Source of the DNA: Algorimicrobium algoritergicola
Lineage (GTDB): Bacteria > Bacteroidota > Bacteroidia > Flavobacteriales > Flavobacteriaceae
Length of the DNA: 64,000 bases
NCBI RefSeq assembly: GCF_008086165.1
Contig: NZ_VSKL01000001.1
Span: forward strand, 1,054,001-1,118,000
Direction: 5' to 3'
Shown here: one piece after another, positions 43,917-53,104 of the stretch
Position numbering within the stretch: position 1 is the stretch's first letter
Layout: the number at the start of each line of letters is the position of its first letter
The notes under the pieces: generated by a model
Told to the model about the DNA's origin: nothing
Database searches by the model: none
What the model saw: the letters and a program-made list of their open reading frames with translations, nothing else
Position numbers and translations under genes: made by a program

Positions 43917-45710
43917 ATGTCAACACACGCAGATACTCACGCTCACGACGACGATCACGGACATCATCATAAGGAAACGTTCATGACTAAATACGTTTTT
44001 AGTCAGGACCATAAAATGATTGCGAAGCAGTACCTTATTACAGGTACACTTATGGGAATTATAGGTGTTTTAATGTCTATCATGTTTCGTATTCAAATTG
44101 CTTGGCCAGAAGAACCAAATGTGCTATTTGAAGCTTTACTAGGTAAGTGGGCTCCAGGTGGTGTTATGGATGCTGATATTTATTTGGCATTAGTAACTAT
44201 TCATGGTACCATTATGGTATTCTTTGTATTAACAGCTGGTTTAAGTGGAACTTTTAGTAACTTATTAATTCCGTTACAAATTGGTGCACGAGATATGGCG
44301 TCAGGTTTCCTAAACATGGTTTCCTACTGGTTATTTTTCTTATCAAGTATCTTAATGGTTTGCTCGTTATTTGTAGAAGCAGGACCTGCAGCTGCTGGTT
44401 GGACAATCTATCCGCCATTATCTGCATTGCCTATGGCACAAGGTGGTTCCGGAATGGGTATGACCATTTGGTTAATATCTATGGCTATCTTTATTGCTTC
44501 CTCATTATTGGGATCTTTAAATTACGTAGTTACGGTTATTAATTTACGTACCAAAGGTATGTCCATGACACGTTTACCATTAACAATTTGGGCGTTCTTT
44601 GTAACGGCTATTATTGGTATTGTATCATTCCCGGTATTATTAGCGGCTGCCTTATTATTAATAATGGATAGAAGTTTTGGAACATCATTCTTCTTATCAG
44701 ATATCTTCATTCAAGGTGAAGTATTACATTATCAAGGTGGATCACCAGTATTATTTGAGCACTTATTTTGGTTCCTAGGGCATCCAGAAGTATATATTGT
44801 TATTCTTCCAGCCATGGGATTAGTTTCTGAAATTATGGCAACCAACTCACGTAAACCTATTTTTGGTTATCGTGCTATGATTGCTTCAATTTTGGCAATT
44901 GCATTCTTATCAACTATTGTTTGGGGTCACCATATGTTTGTATCTGGTATGAATCCATTTTTAGGATCTGTATTCACATTTACAACACTATTAATTGCTA
45001 TCCCTTCTGCAGTAAAAGCATTTAACTGGATTACCACAATCTGGAAAGGAAATATTCAAATGAATACAGCCATGCTGTTTTCCATAGGTTTTGTTTCTAC
45101 GTTTATATCCGGTGGTTTAACAGGTATTATTTTAGGTGATAGTGCTTTAGATATTAACGTCCACGATACATACTTCGTAATTGCGCATTTCCACTTGGTA
45201 ATGGGTATATCGGCATTGTATGGTATGTTTGCAGGTATTTATCATTGGTATCCAAAAATGTTTGGACGTATGATGAACAAAAAAATGGGGTATATCCACT
45301 TTTGGATAACAGCTATTTGTGCTTACGGTGTTTTCTTTCCAATGCACTTTATCGGAATGGCAGGTTTACCAAGACGTTACTATACAAACTCGGCGTTTCC
45401 TTTATTTGATGATTTAGCAAATGTGAATGTGGTCATTACAATTTTCGCTATAATTGGAGGAATTGTACAGATTGTTTACTTGTATAATTTCTTTTCTAGT
45501 ATGTTCTTTGGAAAGAAAGCAGAACAAAATCCATGGAAATCTACTACATTAGAATGGACAACTCCAGTAAAACATATTCACGGAAACTGGCCAGGTGCTA
45601 TTCCACATGTATATCGTTGGCCTTATGATTATAGTAAGCCAGGTCACGATGCTGATTTTGTACCTCAAAACGTTCCTTTAATGGAAGGTGAAGAAGAGTT
45701 ACATCACTAA
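43917..45710 (+). CDS. coxA: Cytochrome c oxidase subunit I
   Basis: A 597-residue haem-copper oxidase core that reduces oxygen to water and pumps protons. HPEVYIVILP carries the CuB His, the cross-linked Tyr and the Glu of the A1 class. WGHHMFVSG gives the other two CuB ligands and HDTYFVIAHFHLVMG the haem ligands. The N-terminus is His/Asp-rich (STHADTHAHDDDHGHHHKE). No subunit III gene follows, so it must be elsewhere. It is the last gene of the operon and ends at a strong terminator. Confidence 0.97.
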   Translation: MSTHADTHAHDDDHGHHHKETFMTKYVFSQDHKMIAKQYLITGTLMGIIGVLMSIMFRIQIAWPEEPNVLFEALLGKWAPGGVMDADIYLALVTIHGTIMVFFVLTAGLSGTFSNLLIPLQIGARDMASGFLNMVSYWLFFLSSILMVCSLFVEAGPAAAGWTIYPPLSALPMAQGGSGMGMTIWLISMAIFIASSLLGSLNYVVTVINLRTKGMSMTRLPLTIWAFFVTAIIGIVSFPVLLAAALLLIMDRSFGTSFFLSDIFIQGEVLHYQGGSPVLFEHLFWFLGHPEVYIVILPAMGLVSEIMATNSRKPIFGYRAMIASILAIAFLSTIVWGHHMFVSGMNPFLGSVFTFTTLLIAIPSAVKAFNWITTIWKGNIQMNTAMLFSIGFVSTFISGGLTGIILGDSALDINVHDTYFVIAHFHLVMGISALYGMFAGIYHWYPKMFGRMMNKKMGYIHFWITAICAYGVFFPMHFIGMAGLPRRYYTNSAFPLFDDLANVNVVITIFAIIGGIVQIVYLYNFFSSMFFGKKAEQNPWKSTTLEWTTPVKHIHGNWPGAIPHVYRWPYDYSKPGHDADFVPQNVPLMEGEEELHH

Positions 45711-45753
45711 ATTTCCTTTGAAATAGTAATCTTATAATAGATTTATATAATCA

Positions 45754-45787
45754 AAGCTTTTCTAATAATTTAGAAAGGCTTTTTTTA
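45754..45787 (+). terminator. Intrinsic terminator after coxA
   Basis: A twelve-pair stem, AAGCTTTTCTAA / TTAGAAAGGCTT, with one G-T wobble and a four-base loop is followed by a run of T. It ends the act-cox operon. Confidence 0.88.
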
Positions 45788-45878
45788 TGCACAAAGGTTA
45801 CTGAACACTTTGTATATTTGTTTATGAAGTTTCAATATTGATTAATAAATAAGATTCCCCTTTTCATGGGAACTGAAC

Positions 45879-46901
45879 ATGAACGAAAACCTAGATCCTA
45901 CAAACGAAAATTTTTCACCTGAAGAAAATGACGTCGAGAAAAAGTTAAGACCATTATCATTTGATGACTTTACAGGTCAAGAGCAAGTCTTGGAAAATCT
46001 TCAAATATTTGTTCAAGCCGCTAATGGTCGGGAAGAAGCTTTAGATCACACCTTATTTCATGGTCCTCCAGGATTAGGAAAAACAACTTTAGCCCATATT
46101 TTGGCTAGCGAATTAGGCGTGAGTATTAAAGTTACATCTGGACCTGTTTTAGATAAACCAGGCGATTTAGCTGGGTTACTTACCAATCTAGATGAACGCG
46201 ATGTGCTATTTATTGACGAAATCCATCGGTTAAGTCCTATTGTGGAGGAATACTTGTATTCGGCTATGGAGGACTATAAAATCGATATCATGATTGAATC
46301 TGGACCAAATGCTAGAACTGTTCAGATAAACTTAAACCCGTTTACCTTAATTGGTGCTACAACACGTTCCGGTTTATTAACAGCGCCAATGCGTGCGCGT
46401 TTTGGTATTCAAAGTCGTTTGCAATATTATAATACGGAATTATTAACGACCATCGTTCAAAGAAGTGCTACTATTTTAAATGTTCCCATTTCTATGGAAG
46501 CTGCTGTTGAAATAGCAGGAAGAAGCCGTGGAACACCGCGTATTGCCAATGCTTTATTACGTCGTGTTCGTGATTTTGCTCAAATTAAAGGGAATGGTAA
46601 TATTGATATTAAAATTGCACGTTTTGCTTTGGAAGCTTTACATGTAGATGCACACGGTCTTGATGAGATGGATAATAAAATTTTAACAACCATTATTGAT
46701 AAGTTTAAAGGTGGTCCTGTTGGAATTACAACGCTAGCAACAGCCGTTAGTGAAAGTGCTGAAACAATTGAGGAAGTATATGAACCCTTTTTAATTCAAC
46801 AAGGCTTCATTATGCGGACACCTCGTGGTCGTGAAGTTACGGAACAAGCCTATAAACATTTAGGACGTGTAAAAGGTCCTACTCAAGGTGGATTATTCTA
46901 A
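45879..46901 (+). CDS. ruvB: Holliday junction branch migration ATPase RuvB
   Basis: A 340-residue AAA+ motor that drives branch migration with RuvA. Walker A is GPPGLGKT (62-69), Walker B FIDEIHRL (about 111-118), sensor ATTRSGLL, and the C-terminal winged helix includes [20 protein letters not shown] at 45813-45820 is a likely -7 box. The partner ruvA is 5.6 kb downstream on the same strand. The P450 gene starts 14 bases after its stop. Confidence 0.97.
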   Translation: MNENLDPTNENFSPEENDVEKKLRPLSFDDFTGQEQVLENLQIFVQAANGREEALDHTLFHGPPGLGKTTLAHILASELGVSIKVTSGPVLDKPGDLAGLLTNLDERDVLFIDEIHRLSPIVEEYLYSAMEDYKIDIMIESGPNARTVQINLNPFTLIGATTRSGLLTAPMRARFGIQSRLQYYNTELLTTIVQRSATILNVPISMEAAVEIAGRSRGTPRIANALLRRVRDFAQIKGNGNIDIKIARFALEALHVDAHGLDEMDNKILTTIIDKFKGGPVGITTLATAVSESAETIEEVYEPFLIQQGFIMRTPRGREVTEQAYKHLGRVKGPTQGGLF

Positions 46902-46915
46902 TAATTCTCTATATT

Positions 46916-48250
46916 TTGAAATCTAAAAAGCAAATACCAACAGTTCCTTTAAGTAAATTCATTGGTAATTCTCTGGAGATTCTCAAAAACCCCCTACCTT
47001 TTCATCATAAGAATTTTACCGAACAAGGCGATGTTTTCCGATTAAAAATCGGTTTTTCAAATAGCGTCGTTTTTGTTCGCAATGCTGCCTTTGCCGAATA
47101 TGTGCTGCAAACCAATCAAAAGAATTATAAAAAATCTAAAATCCAAACAGAAGATTTAGTCAAATATGTTGGTAAAGGTTTGTTGACAGCTGAAGGTGAA
47201 CATTGGAAAAAGCAACGAAAACTTATTCAGCCTGCTTTTCATAAGAAACAATTAGAAACGCTTTTAGATAGTATAAAAAACGCCATTCTTTCGGAATACA
47301 AAAAAATTAAACCGAATCAGGTTATTGATGTGTTCCCCATTTTAAATGATTTGGCATTTCAAACGGTTGTAAAATCCCTATTCAGTAGTGCAGCCAATCA
47401 AGATGATATTAATCGCTTGCAATATATCACGGAAGCTGCTCAAAAAATGCTAGTCAAAGAATTACGTCAACCGTATTTAGGTTGGTGGTTTAAATGGAGT
47501 GGCGAAATTGAAAAGCACCTAAAATTAACTAACGAAGCACGTCAAATTTTAAAACGAATTGTTGCCGAACGTCGGGAATCACAAGTTACAGAAAACGATT
47601 TGTTGGATATGCTTTTGGATGCCAAATATGATGATGGCAATTCCATGGAAGAAGAACAGTTGATTGATGAAATTTTAATTTTATTTACAGCCGGACATGA
47701 AACCACTTCCAATGCGCTCACATTTACAACACAATTGCTCGCATTACATCCAGAATGGCAAGAACAAATTTATAACGAACGGTTAGAAATACAAGAACAA
47801 AGCAGCGACTTAATGGATTTGGTTACACAATCTAAAATCTGTCAGCAAGTTGTTGAAGAAGCCATGCGTTTGTATCCACCGGTTTATTTTATAGATCGCG
47901 TAAATATAGAAGCAGATAGTTTTAATGGATTAGATTTTGAAGCAGGAGCTAATTTGTTGTTTTCGGTTTATGAAATGCATCGTCATCCGGATTTATGGGA
48001 ACAACCGAACCGTTTTAATCCCGAACGTTTTAATGAAGGAAGCAGAAAGTTCTCATCGCAATATTTCCCTTTTGGAGCAGGACCACGAAAATGTATTGGA
48101 AATAATTTCGCTATGTTTGAAATGATTATTGCTATTTCAGAATTAACAGCTATGTACAAAATTCATCCGCAATTTGATACGATTGATATTACACCACTAA
48201 TCACCCTAAAACCTAAAAACGCTTTGCTTACATTTGAAAGACGTTCATAA
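46916..48250 (+). CDS. Cytochrome P450
   Basis: A 444-residue monooxygenase. The haem loop FPFGAGPRKCIGNNFA holds the ligand Cys393. The I-helix AGHETTS and the ExxR motif (EEAMRLYPP) are normal. No membrane anchor or fused reductase is seen, so it needs separate redox partners; none are nearby. The only in-frame start that keeps the whole N-terminal region (MKSKKQIPTVPL) is a TTG, 14 bases after ruvB. The substrate is unknown. The sequence resembles the CYP102/CYP4-like fatty-acid or isoprenoid hydroxylases more than the small bacterial camphor type. Confidence 0.92.
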   Translation: MKSKKQIPTVPLSKFIGNSLEILKNPLPFHHKNFTEQGDVFRLKIGFSNSVVFVRNAAFAEYVLQTNQKNYKKSKIQTEDLVKYVGKGLLTAEGEHWKKQRKLIQPAFHKKQLETLLDSIKNAILSEYKKIKPNQVIDVFPILNDLAFQTVVKSLFSSAANQDDINRLQYITEAAQKMLVKELRQPYLGWWFKWSGEIEKHLKLTNEARQILKRIVAERRESQVTENDLLDMLLDAKYDDGNSMEEEQLIDEILILFTAGHETTSNALTFTTQLLALHPEWQEQIYNERLEIQEQSSDLMDLVTQSKICQQVVEEAMRLYPPVYFIDRVNIEADSFNGLDFEAGANLLFSVYEMHRHPDLWEQPNRFNPERFNEGSRKFSSQYFPFGAGPRKCIGNNFAMFEMIIAISELTAMYKIHPQFDTIDITPLITLKPKNALLTFERRS

Positions 48251-48362
48251 CTAAAATAAATTATTAAAAATGTCAGGTGGAGCCCTTCAACTGCGTTCAG
48301 AAAAAACTAAAATCAAAATTTTTAAGCATAAGGCTAACTAATCATAAAGCTAAAACCGGAAA

Positions 48363-49286
48363 GTGACTAATACATCCAAATACAGTCAGATTATAAAAAC
48401 GGAAGCCAAACGCCTCGGGTTTTTGTCTTGTGGCATCAGTCAAGCTGGTTTTTTGGAAACAGAAGCTCCACGTTTGGAAACTTGGCTGAACAAAAACATG
48501 AATGGCGAAATGTCCTACATGGAAAATCATTTTGATAAGCGTCTCGATCCAACCAAACTTGTGGAAGGCTCTAAAAGTGTGGTATCCTTATTATTAAATT
48601 ACTATCCGTCGGAAACCCAAAAAGAGGACACCTACAAATTGTCTAAATATGCTTACGGAACAGATTACCATTTCATTATAAAAGATAAATTAAAAACGCT
48701 TTTACAGACTATTCAAGAAGAAATTGGGGAGGTTGGTGGTCGCGCTTTTGTAGATTCGGCGCCAGTTTTAGATAAGGCTTGGGCCGCAAAATCAGGTTTA
48801 GGATGGATTGGGAAACATTCCAATTTATTAACGCAGCAAGTGGGTTCTTTTTATTTTATAGCTGAACTTATTATCGATTTAGAATTGGAATATGATGCCG
48901 TTACCACGGATCATTGTGGTACCTGTACCAAATGTATTGATGCGTGCCCAACACAAGCCATTACGGAACCCTATGTGGTAGATGGCAGTAAATGTATTTC
49001 CTATTTTACCATTGAGTTAAAAGAAAATATTCCAACAGAATTTAAAGGTCAGTTTAACGACTGGATGTTTGGTTGCGATATTTGCCAAGATGTTTGTCCA
49101 TGGAATCGGTTTTCAAAAGCACATAGCGAACCTCTTTTTAATCCACACCCCGAATTACTAGAAATGACCAAAAAAGATTGGGAAGAAATTACCGAGGACA
49201 CGTTCCGTAAAGTATTTCAAAAATCGGCCGTAAAACGAACTAAATTTTCAGGACTTACCCGAAACATTGATTTTTTAAAGGATTAA
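48363..49286 (+). CDS. queG: Epoxyqueuosine reductase
   Basis: A 307-residue cobalamin-dependent iron-sulfur enzyme that makes queuosine from epoxyqueuosine in tRNA, the last step of the pathway. Two 4Fe-4S motifs are present: [12 protein letters not shown] and [10 protein letters not shown]. The [23 protein letters not shown] block is a QueG hallmark. It starts with GTG; no better start is seen. The chain ends soon after the second cluster, without the HEAT-like tail of longer homologues. The last 30 bases of the gene recur exactly 756 bases downstream. Confidence 0.95.
   Translation: MTNTSKYSQIIKTEAKRLGFLSCGISQAGFLETEAPRLETWLNKNMNGEMSYMENHFDKRLDPTKLVEGSKSVVSLLLNYYPSETQKEDTYKLSKYAYGTDYHFIIKDKLKTLLQTIQEEIGEVGGRAFVDSAPVLDKAWAAKSGLGWIGKHSNLLTQQVGSFYFIAELIIDLELEYDAVTTDHCGTCTKCIDACPTQAITEPYVVDGSKCISYFTIELKENIPTEFKGQFNDWMFGCDICQDVCPWNRFSKAHSEPLFNPHPELLEMTKKDWEEITEDTFRKVFQKSAVKRTKFSGLTRNIDFLKD
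49256..49285 (+). repeat. 30-base direct repeat, copy 1 (3' end of queG)
   Basis: This copy encodes the QueG ending TRNIDFLKD and the first two bases of its stop. It is identical over 30 bases to 50042-50071. Together the two copies bracket the lipoprotein gene at 49292-49984. Confidence 0.9.
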
Positions 49287-49291
49287 TTGAT

Positions 49292-49984
49292 ATGAAATTT
49301 TTTTCACTCTTCATCTTTTTGACAATCTGCAGTTGTTCTAGTCAATACAGTAGCGTGCATGTTGAAAATATATCTTCAGAGCTTTTAAAAAATGAAAACC
49401 GATTTGACCTGGACAATAAAATCTACACATTAAATAGAGAAGTCCTTTATAGTTTTTCTAAATATGAAAAAGAAACGCTAATCCCATCTGACATAAAATA
49501 TATTAGACTGACCGTCATTGGAACCACAAAGCCATTTTCAAAGTTCGATTCCGATTATAGTCAGACGGTTATTGAATATGAATATTTGAATGCAGCAAAG
49601 AAAATTTTAGCGACTGAAAAAACAGGTTTGATAGAAAATGATAAAAATATTTGGTTTCATCCGCCAAGAACATTGGATGCGGGTATATTACAACTTTCTG
49701 CTTTTCCTTATATAAAATTAACTGATCAAACTAAATGGAAATGGAAGTTGGATGCCGCATTTGAAAAATACCAAGACGTCCATTTGGTGCACTCCTATAA
49801 AAAAATGAAATCCATTAGTTATAAAACGAAATTTGGATTGTTACCTTGTATCCCTATATCGGCAACATCTCAAAGTCATATTGGGATATCCACATCGGTT
49901 TTTATATATAATGAAAAGTACGGTTTTGTGAAGTTGGAATTTAATAATATAGATGGCACGACCATAGTATTGGAAATGATTTGA
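49292..49984 (+). CDS. Lipoprotein of unknown function between direct repeats
   Basis: A 230-residue protein that I do not recognise. The signal MKFFSLFIFLTICSC carries a lipobox with Cys15 (Cys13 is a less likely site), followed by SSQYSS. The mature part is soluble, rich in Lys and aromatic residues, and seems to form a single mixed alpha/beta domain; HPPRTLDAG and KTKFGLLPCIP are its most distinctive stretches. It begins five bases after the queG stop. It sits in a 756-base interval between two exact copies of the queG 3' end, so it looks like an inserted passenger gene. Confidence 0.7.
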   Translation: MKFFSLFIFLTICSCSSQYSSVHVENISSELLKNENRFDLDNKIYTLNREVLYSFSKYEKETLIPSDIKYIRLTVIGTTKPFSKFDSDYSQTVIEYEYLNAAKKILATEKTGLIENDKNIWFHPPRTLDAGILQLSAFPYIKLTDQTKWKWKLDAAFEKYQDVHLVHSYKKMKSISYKTKFGLLPCIPISATSQSHIGISTSVFIYNEKYGFVKLEFNNIDGTTIVLEMI

Positions 49985-50041
49985 AAGTTTCAAAATTAAA
50001 TACCATGGGACGATCGCCGTTATTACTAGTAAAACTTATAA

Positions 50042-50071
50042 TACCCGAAACATTGATTTTTTAAAGGATTA
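50042..50071 (+). repeat. 30-base direct repeat, copy 2 (queG 3' end remnant)
   Basis: Identical over 30 bases to 49256-49285. In the queG frame it reads TRNIDFLKD and ends in TAG instead of TAA. No queG sequence precedes it. It may be the original gene end, displaced by an insertion, or a duplicate made with it. Confidence 0.9.
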
Positions 50072-50155
50072 GAACGCCATTAAAGTCTCCATCTTTTTTT
50101 TATACTTCTTTTATCCTAAACTTGTACCTTTGTAAGTCCGATAAAATATTTATAT

Positions 50156-52447
50156 ATGAGCAAGCAAAGCAGAAGAAGGGAAGCCTTAGTATATCATGCA
50201 AAACCAACACCTGGAAAAATAAAAGTTGTACCAACTAAAAAATACGCCAGTCAGCGCGATTTATCATTAGCCTATTCACCTGGAGTTGCAGAGCCTTGTT
50301 TGGAAATTGCAAAAGATATAGATAACGTTTATAAATATACAACCAAAGGAAATTTGGTAGCGGTAATTTCCAACGGAACCGCGGTTTTAGGACTTGGAAA
50401 TATTGGTCCGGAAGCGTCCAAACCCGTTATGGAAGGTAAAGGTCTGCTATTTAAAATATTTGCAGATATTGATGTTTTTGATATTGAGATTGGTACCGAA
50501 GATGTTGAAACATTCATTCAAACCGTGAAAATGATAGCCCCTACTTTTGGTGGTATCAATTTAGAAGATATTAAAGCGCCTGAAGCATTTGAAATAGAAC
50601 GCAGACTGAAAGCAGAATTGGATATTCCAGTCATGCATGATGATCAGCATGGAACAGCTATCATTTCGGCGGCCGCTTTATTGAATGCTCTAGAACTCGC
50701 TGAAAAAAACATAAAAGATGTTCAGATAGTGATTAGTGGTGCTGGTGCAGCTGCTATTTCTTGCTCACGTTTATACCAAGCATTTGGAGCAACACGTGAA
50801 AACATGGTCATGTTGGATAGTAAAGGTGTCATTCGAAATGATCGTGAAACCTTAACACCTGAAAAAGCAGAGTTTGCAACCCATAGAAAAATAGACACGA
50901 TTGAAGAAGCTATGAATAATGCCGATGTATTTATCGGACTTTCTACTTCAGATATTGTATCACCAGATATGTTATTATCCATGGCAGACAATCCTATTGT
51001 TTTTGCCATGGCAAATCCAGATCCAGAAATTCAATACGATATAGCCATTGCTACGCGTAAAGATATTATCATGGCAACTGGAAGAAGTGATCATCCTAAT
51101 CAGGTGAACAATGTACTAGGATTTCCATTTATTTTTAGAGGCGCTTTAGATGTTCGTGCTACTAAAATTAATGAAGAAATGAAAATGGCTGCTGTTAAAG
51201 CATTGGCCAATTTAGCTAAAGAAGCCGTTCCAGAACAGGTTAATATTGCTTATGGTGAAACACGACTAACATTTGGCCGCGATTATATTATTCCTAAACC
51301 ATTTGATCCACGATTAATTTCTCAAATTCCACCAGCAGTAGCCAAAGCAGCTATAGAAAGTGGTGTAGCTAAAAACCCAATTACCGATTGGGATAAATAT
51401 GAAAATGAACTTTTAGAGCGTTCTGGTTCTGATAATAAAGTTGTACGATTACTTTTAAATCGTGCTAAATTAAGCCCGAAACGTGTGGTGTATGCTGAAG
51501 CAGATCATTTAGATGTTTTGAAAGCAGCTCAAATTGCACATGATGAAGGGATTGCCATGCCAATTTTATTAGGAAGACGTTCCGTGATTGAAAAACTAAA
51601 AGAAGAAATTGAATTTGATGCCGATGTGCCTATTATCGATCCGAAATCTGATGAAGAAGAGGAGCGTTTAAAAGCCTACGCAAAAGTATATTGGCAACAA
51701 CGCAAACGTAAGGGCGTTACTTTGTATTCAGCAGAGAAAATGATGCGTGAGCGTAACTATTTTGCGGCTATGATGGTTAATGAAGGTGATGCTGATGCGC
51801 TGATTTCTGGATTTTCAAGAAGTTATCCTTCCGTTGTAAAACCCATGTTAGAATTAATTGGTTTGGCACCAGGTTCTACACGTGTGGCAACAACAAATGT
51901 AATGATGACACAACGAGGACCGCTATTCTTAAGTGATACGGCTATTAACATCAATCCATCGGCTAGCGATTTAACTAAAATAGCCCAAATGACAGCAGGT
52001 GTAGTCAAAATGTTTGGTATGGAGCCTGTAATGGCTATGATTTCATATTCAAATTTTGGTTCATCAAAAAATCAAACGGCAACCAAAGTTGGTGAAGCCG
52101 TAGCATATTTACACAAAAGACATCCTAATTTATTGGTAGATGGTGAATTGCAAGCCGATTTCGCATTAAATAGTGAAATGCTTCAAGATACATTCCCATT
52201 TTCAAAACTAGCCGGGAAAAAAGTAAATACCCTTATTTTTCCAAATTTAGAATCTGGAAATATTACCTATAAGTTATTGAAAGAATTGAACCAAGCAGAC
52301 TCCATTGGGCCAATAATGATGGGTATGCGTAAACCCGTTCATATTCTGCAATTAGATGCTAGTGTAGACGAAATTGTGAACATGACAGCCATTGCAGTTA
52401 TTGATGCACAGCAAAAAGAAAAATTAGCAGAAGCACAAAATGGGTGA
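50156..52447 (+). CDS. maeB: NADP-type malic enzyme with phosphotransacetylase-like domain
   Basis: A 763-residue cytoplasmic enzyme that decarboxylates malate to pyruvate. The N-terminal malic enzyme core has [21 protein letters not shown] and the nucleotide fold [13 protein letters not shown]. From about residue 430 a phosphate acetyltransferase-like domain follows ([30 protein letters not shown]), which in MaeB binds acetyl-CoA for regulation and is not thought catalytic. A TACCTTTG at 50125-50132 is a likely -7 box. Confidence 0.96.
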   Translation: MSKQSRRREALVYHAKPTPGKIKVVPTKKYASQRDLSLAYSPGVAEPCLEIAKDIDNVYKYTTKGNLVAVISNGTAVLGLGNIGPEASKPVMEGKGLLFKIFADIDVFDIEIGTEDVETFIQTVKMIAPTFGGINLEDIKAPEAFEIERRLKAELDIPVMHDDQHGTAIISAAALLNALELAEKNIKDVQIVISGAGAAAISCSRLYQAFGATRENMVMLDSKGVIRNDRETLTPEKAEFATHRKIDTIEEAMNNADVFIGLSTSDIVSPDMLLSMADNPIVFAMANPDPEIQYDIAIATRKDIIMATGRSDHPNQVNNVLGFPFIFRGALDVRATKINEEMKMAAVKALANLAKEAVPEQVNIAYGETRLTFGRDYIIPKPFDPRLISQIPPAVAKAAIESGVAKNPITDWDKYENELLERSGSDNKVVRLLLNRAKLSPKRVVYAEADHLDVLKAAQIAHDEGIAMPILLGRRSVIEKLKEEIEFDADVPIIDPKSDEEEERLKAYAKVYWQQRKRKGVTLYSAEKMMRERNYFAAMMVNEGDADALISGFSRSYPSVVKPMLELIGLAPGSTRVATTNVMMTQRGPLFLSDTAININPSASDLTKIAQMTAGVVKMFGMEPVMAMISYSNFGSSKNQTATKVGEAVAYLHKRHPNLLVDGELQADFALNSEMLQDTFPFSKLAGKKVNTLIFPNLESGNITYKLLKELNQADSIGPIMMGMRKPVHILQLDASVDEIVNMTAIAVIDAQQKEKLAEAQNG

Positions 52448-52464
52448 TTCGGTTAGTAAACACC

Positions 52465-52494
52465 TTTGTTTTGAAAATAATTTTATTACATTTG
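52465..52494 (+). promoter_or_regulatory. Promoter of ruvA (and sprA)
   Basis: TTTG (52465-52468), an 18-base spacer and TACATTTG (52487-52494) fit the flavobacterial consensus. The ruvA ATG is 22 bases downstream, and sprA follows ruvA after only six bases. Confidence 0.8.
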
Positions 52495-52516
52495 AGAGTT
52501 AATAGAATGTTAATTA

Positions 52517-53098
52517 ATGATTACACATATTCAAGGAAGACTTGTTGAAAAAAGGCCAACAGACGTTGTAATAGACTGCAATGGTGTTGGCTATCATTTA
52601 AATATATCACTGCATACTTTTTCGCAAATACCAGAGGGTGAAAATCTTAAGCTGTATACGCATCTTCAGGTTAAGGAGGATTCGCATACCTTGTTTGGTT
52701 TTTCGTCACTCGCTGAGCGTGAAATATTCCGCATGCTTTTATCTGTAAGTGGTATTGGTGCTAGTATTGCTCGTACTATGTTGTCTTCTTTAACACCTGT
52801 GCAAGTTCGTGAAGGAATTGCAGTTGGTGATGTAGCATTAATACAATCTATAAAAGGTATTGGAGCCAAGACGGCTCAACGTGTTATTTTAGATTTGAAA
52901 GATAAAATTTTGAAAGTCTATGATATTGATGAAAATTCAACAGCACAAAGCAATACAAATAAAGATGAAGCGTTATCTGCTTTAGAAGTTTTGGGTTTTA
53001 CCAAGAAACAGTCCGAACGCGTTATAGACAAGTTTTTAAGTCAAGAGCCACAAGCAAATGTCGAAACCATTATTAAGCAAGCGCTAAAAAATTTATAA
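52517..53098 (+). CDS. ruvA: Holliday junction branch migration protein RuvA
   Basis: A 193-residue junction-binding protein that loads RuvB. It has an N-terminal OB fold (MITHIQGRLVEKRPTDVVIDCNGVGYHL), two helix-hairpin-helix motifs (VSGIGASIARTML and IKGIGAKTAQRVI) and a small C-terminal RuvB-binding domain (about 145-193). It has its own promoter and is followed after six bases by sprA. Confidence 0.97.
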   Translation: MITHIQGRLVEKRPTDVVIDCNGVGYHLNISLHTFSQIPEGENLKLYTHLQVKEDSHTLFGFSSLAEREIFRMLLSVSGIGASIARTMLSSLTPVQVREGIAVGDVALIQSIKGIGAKTAQRVILDLKDKILKVYDIDENSTAQSNTNKDEALSALEVLGFTKKQSERVIDKFLSQEPQANVETIIKQALKNL

Positions 53099-53104
53099 TA
53101 GATT

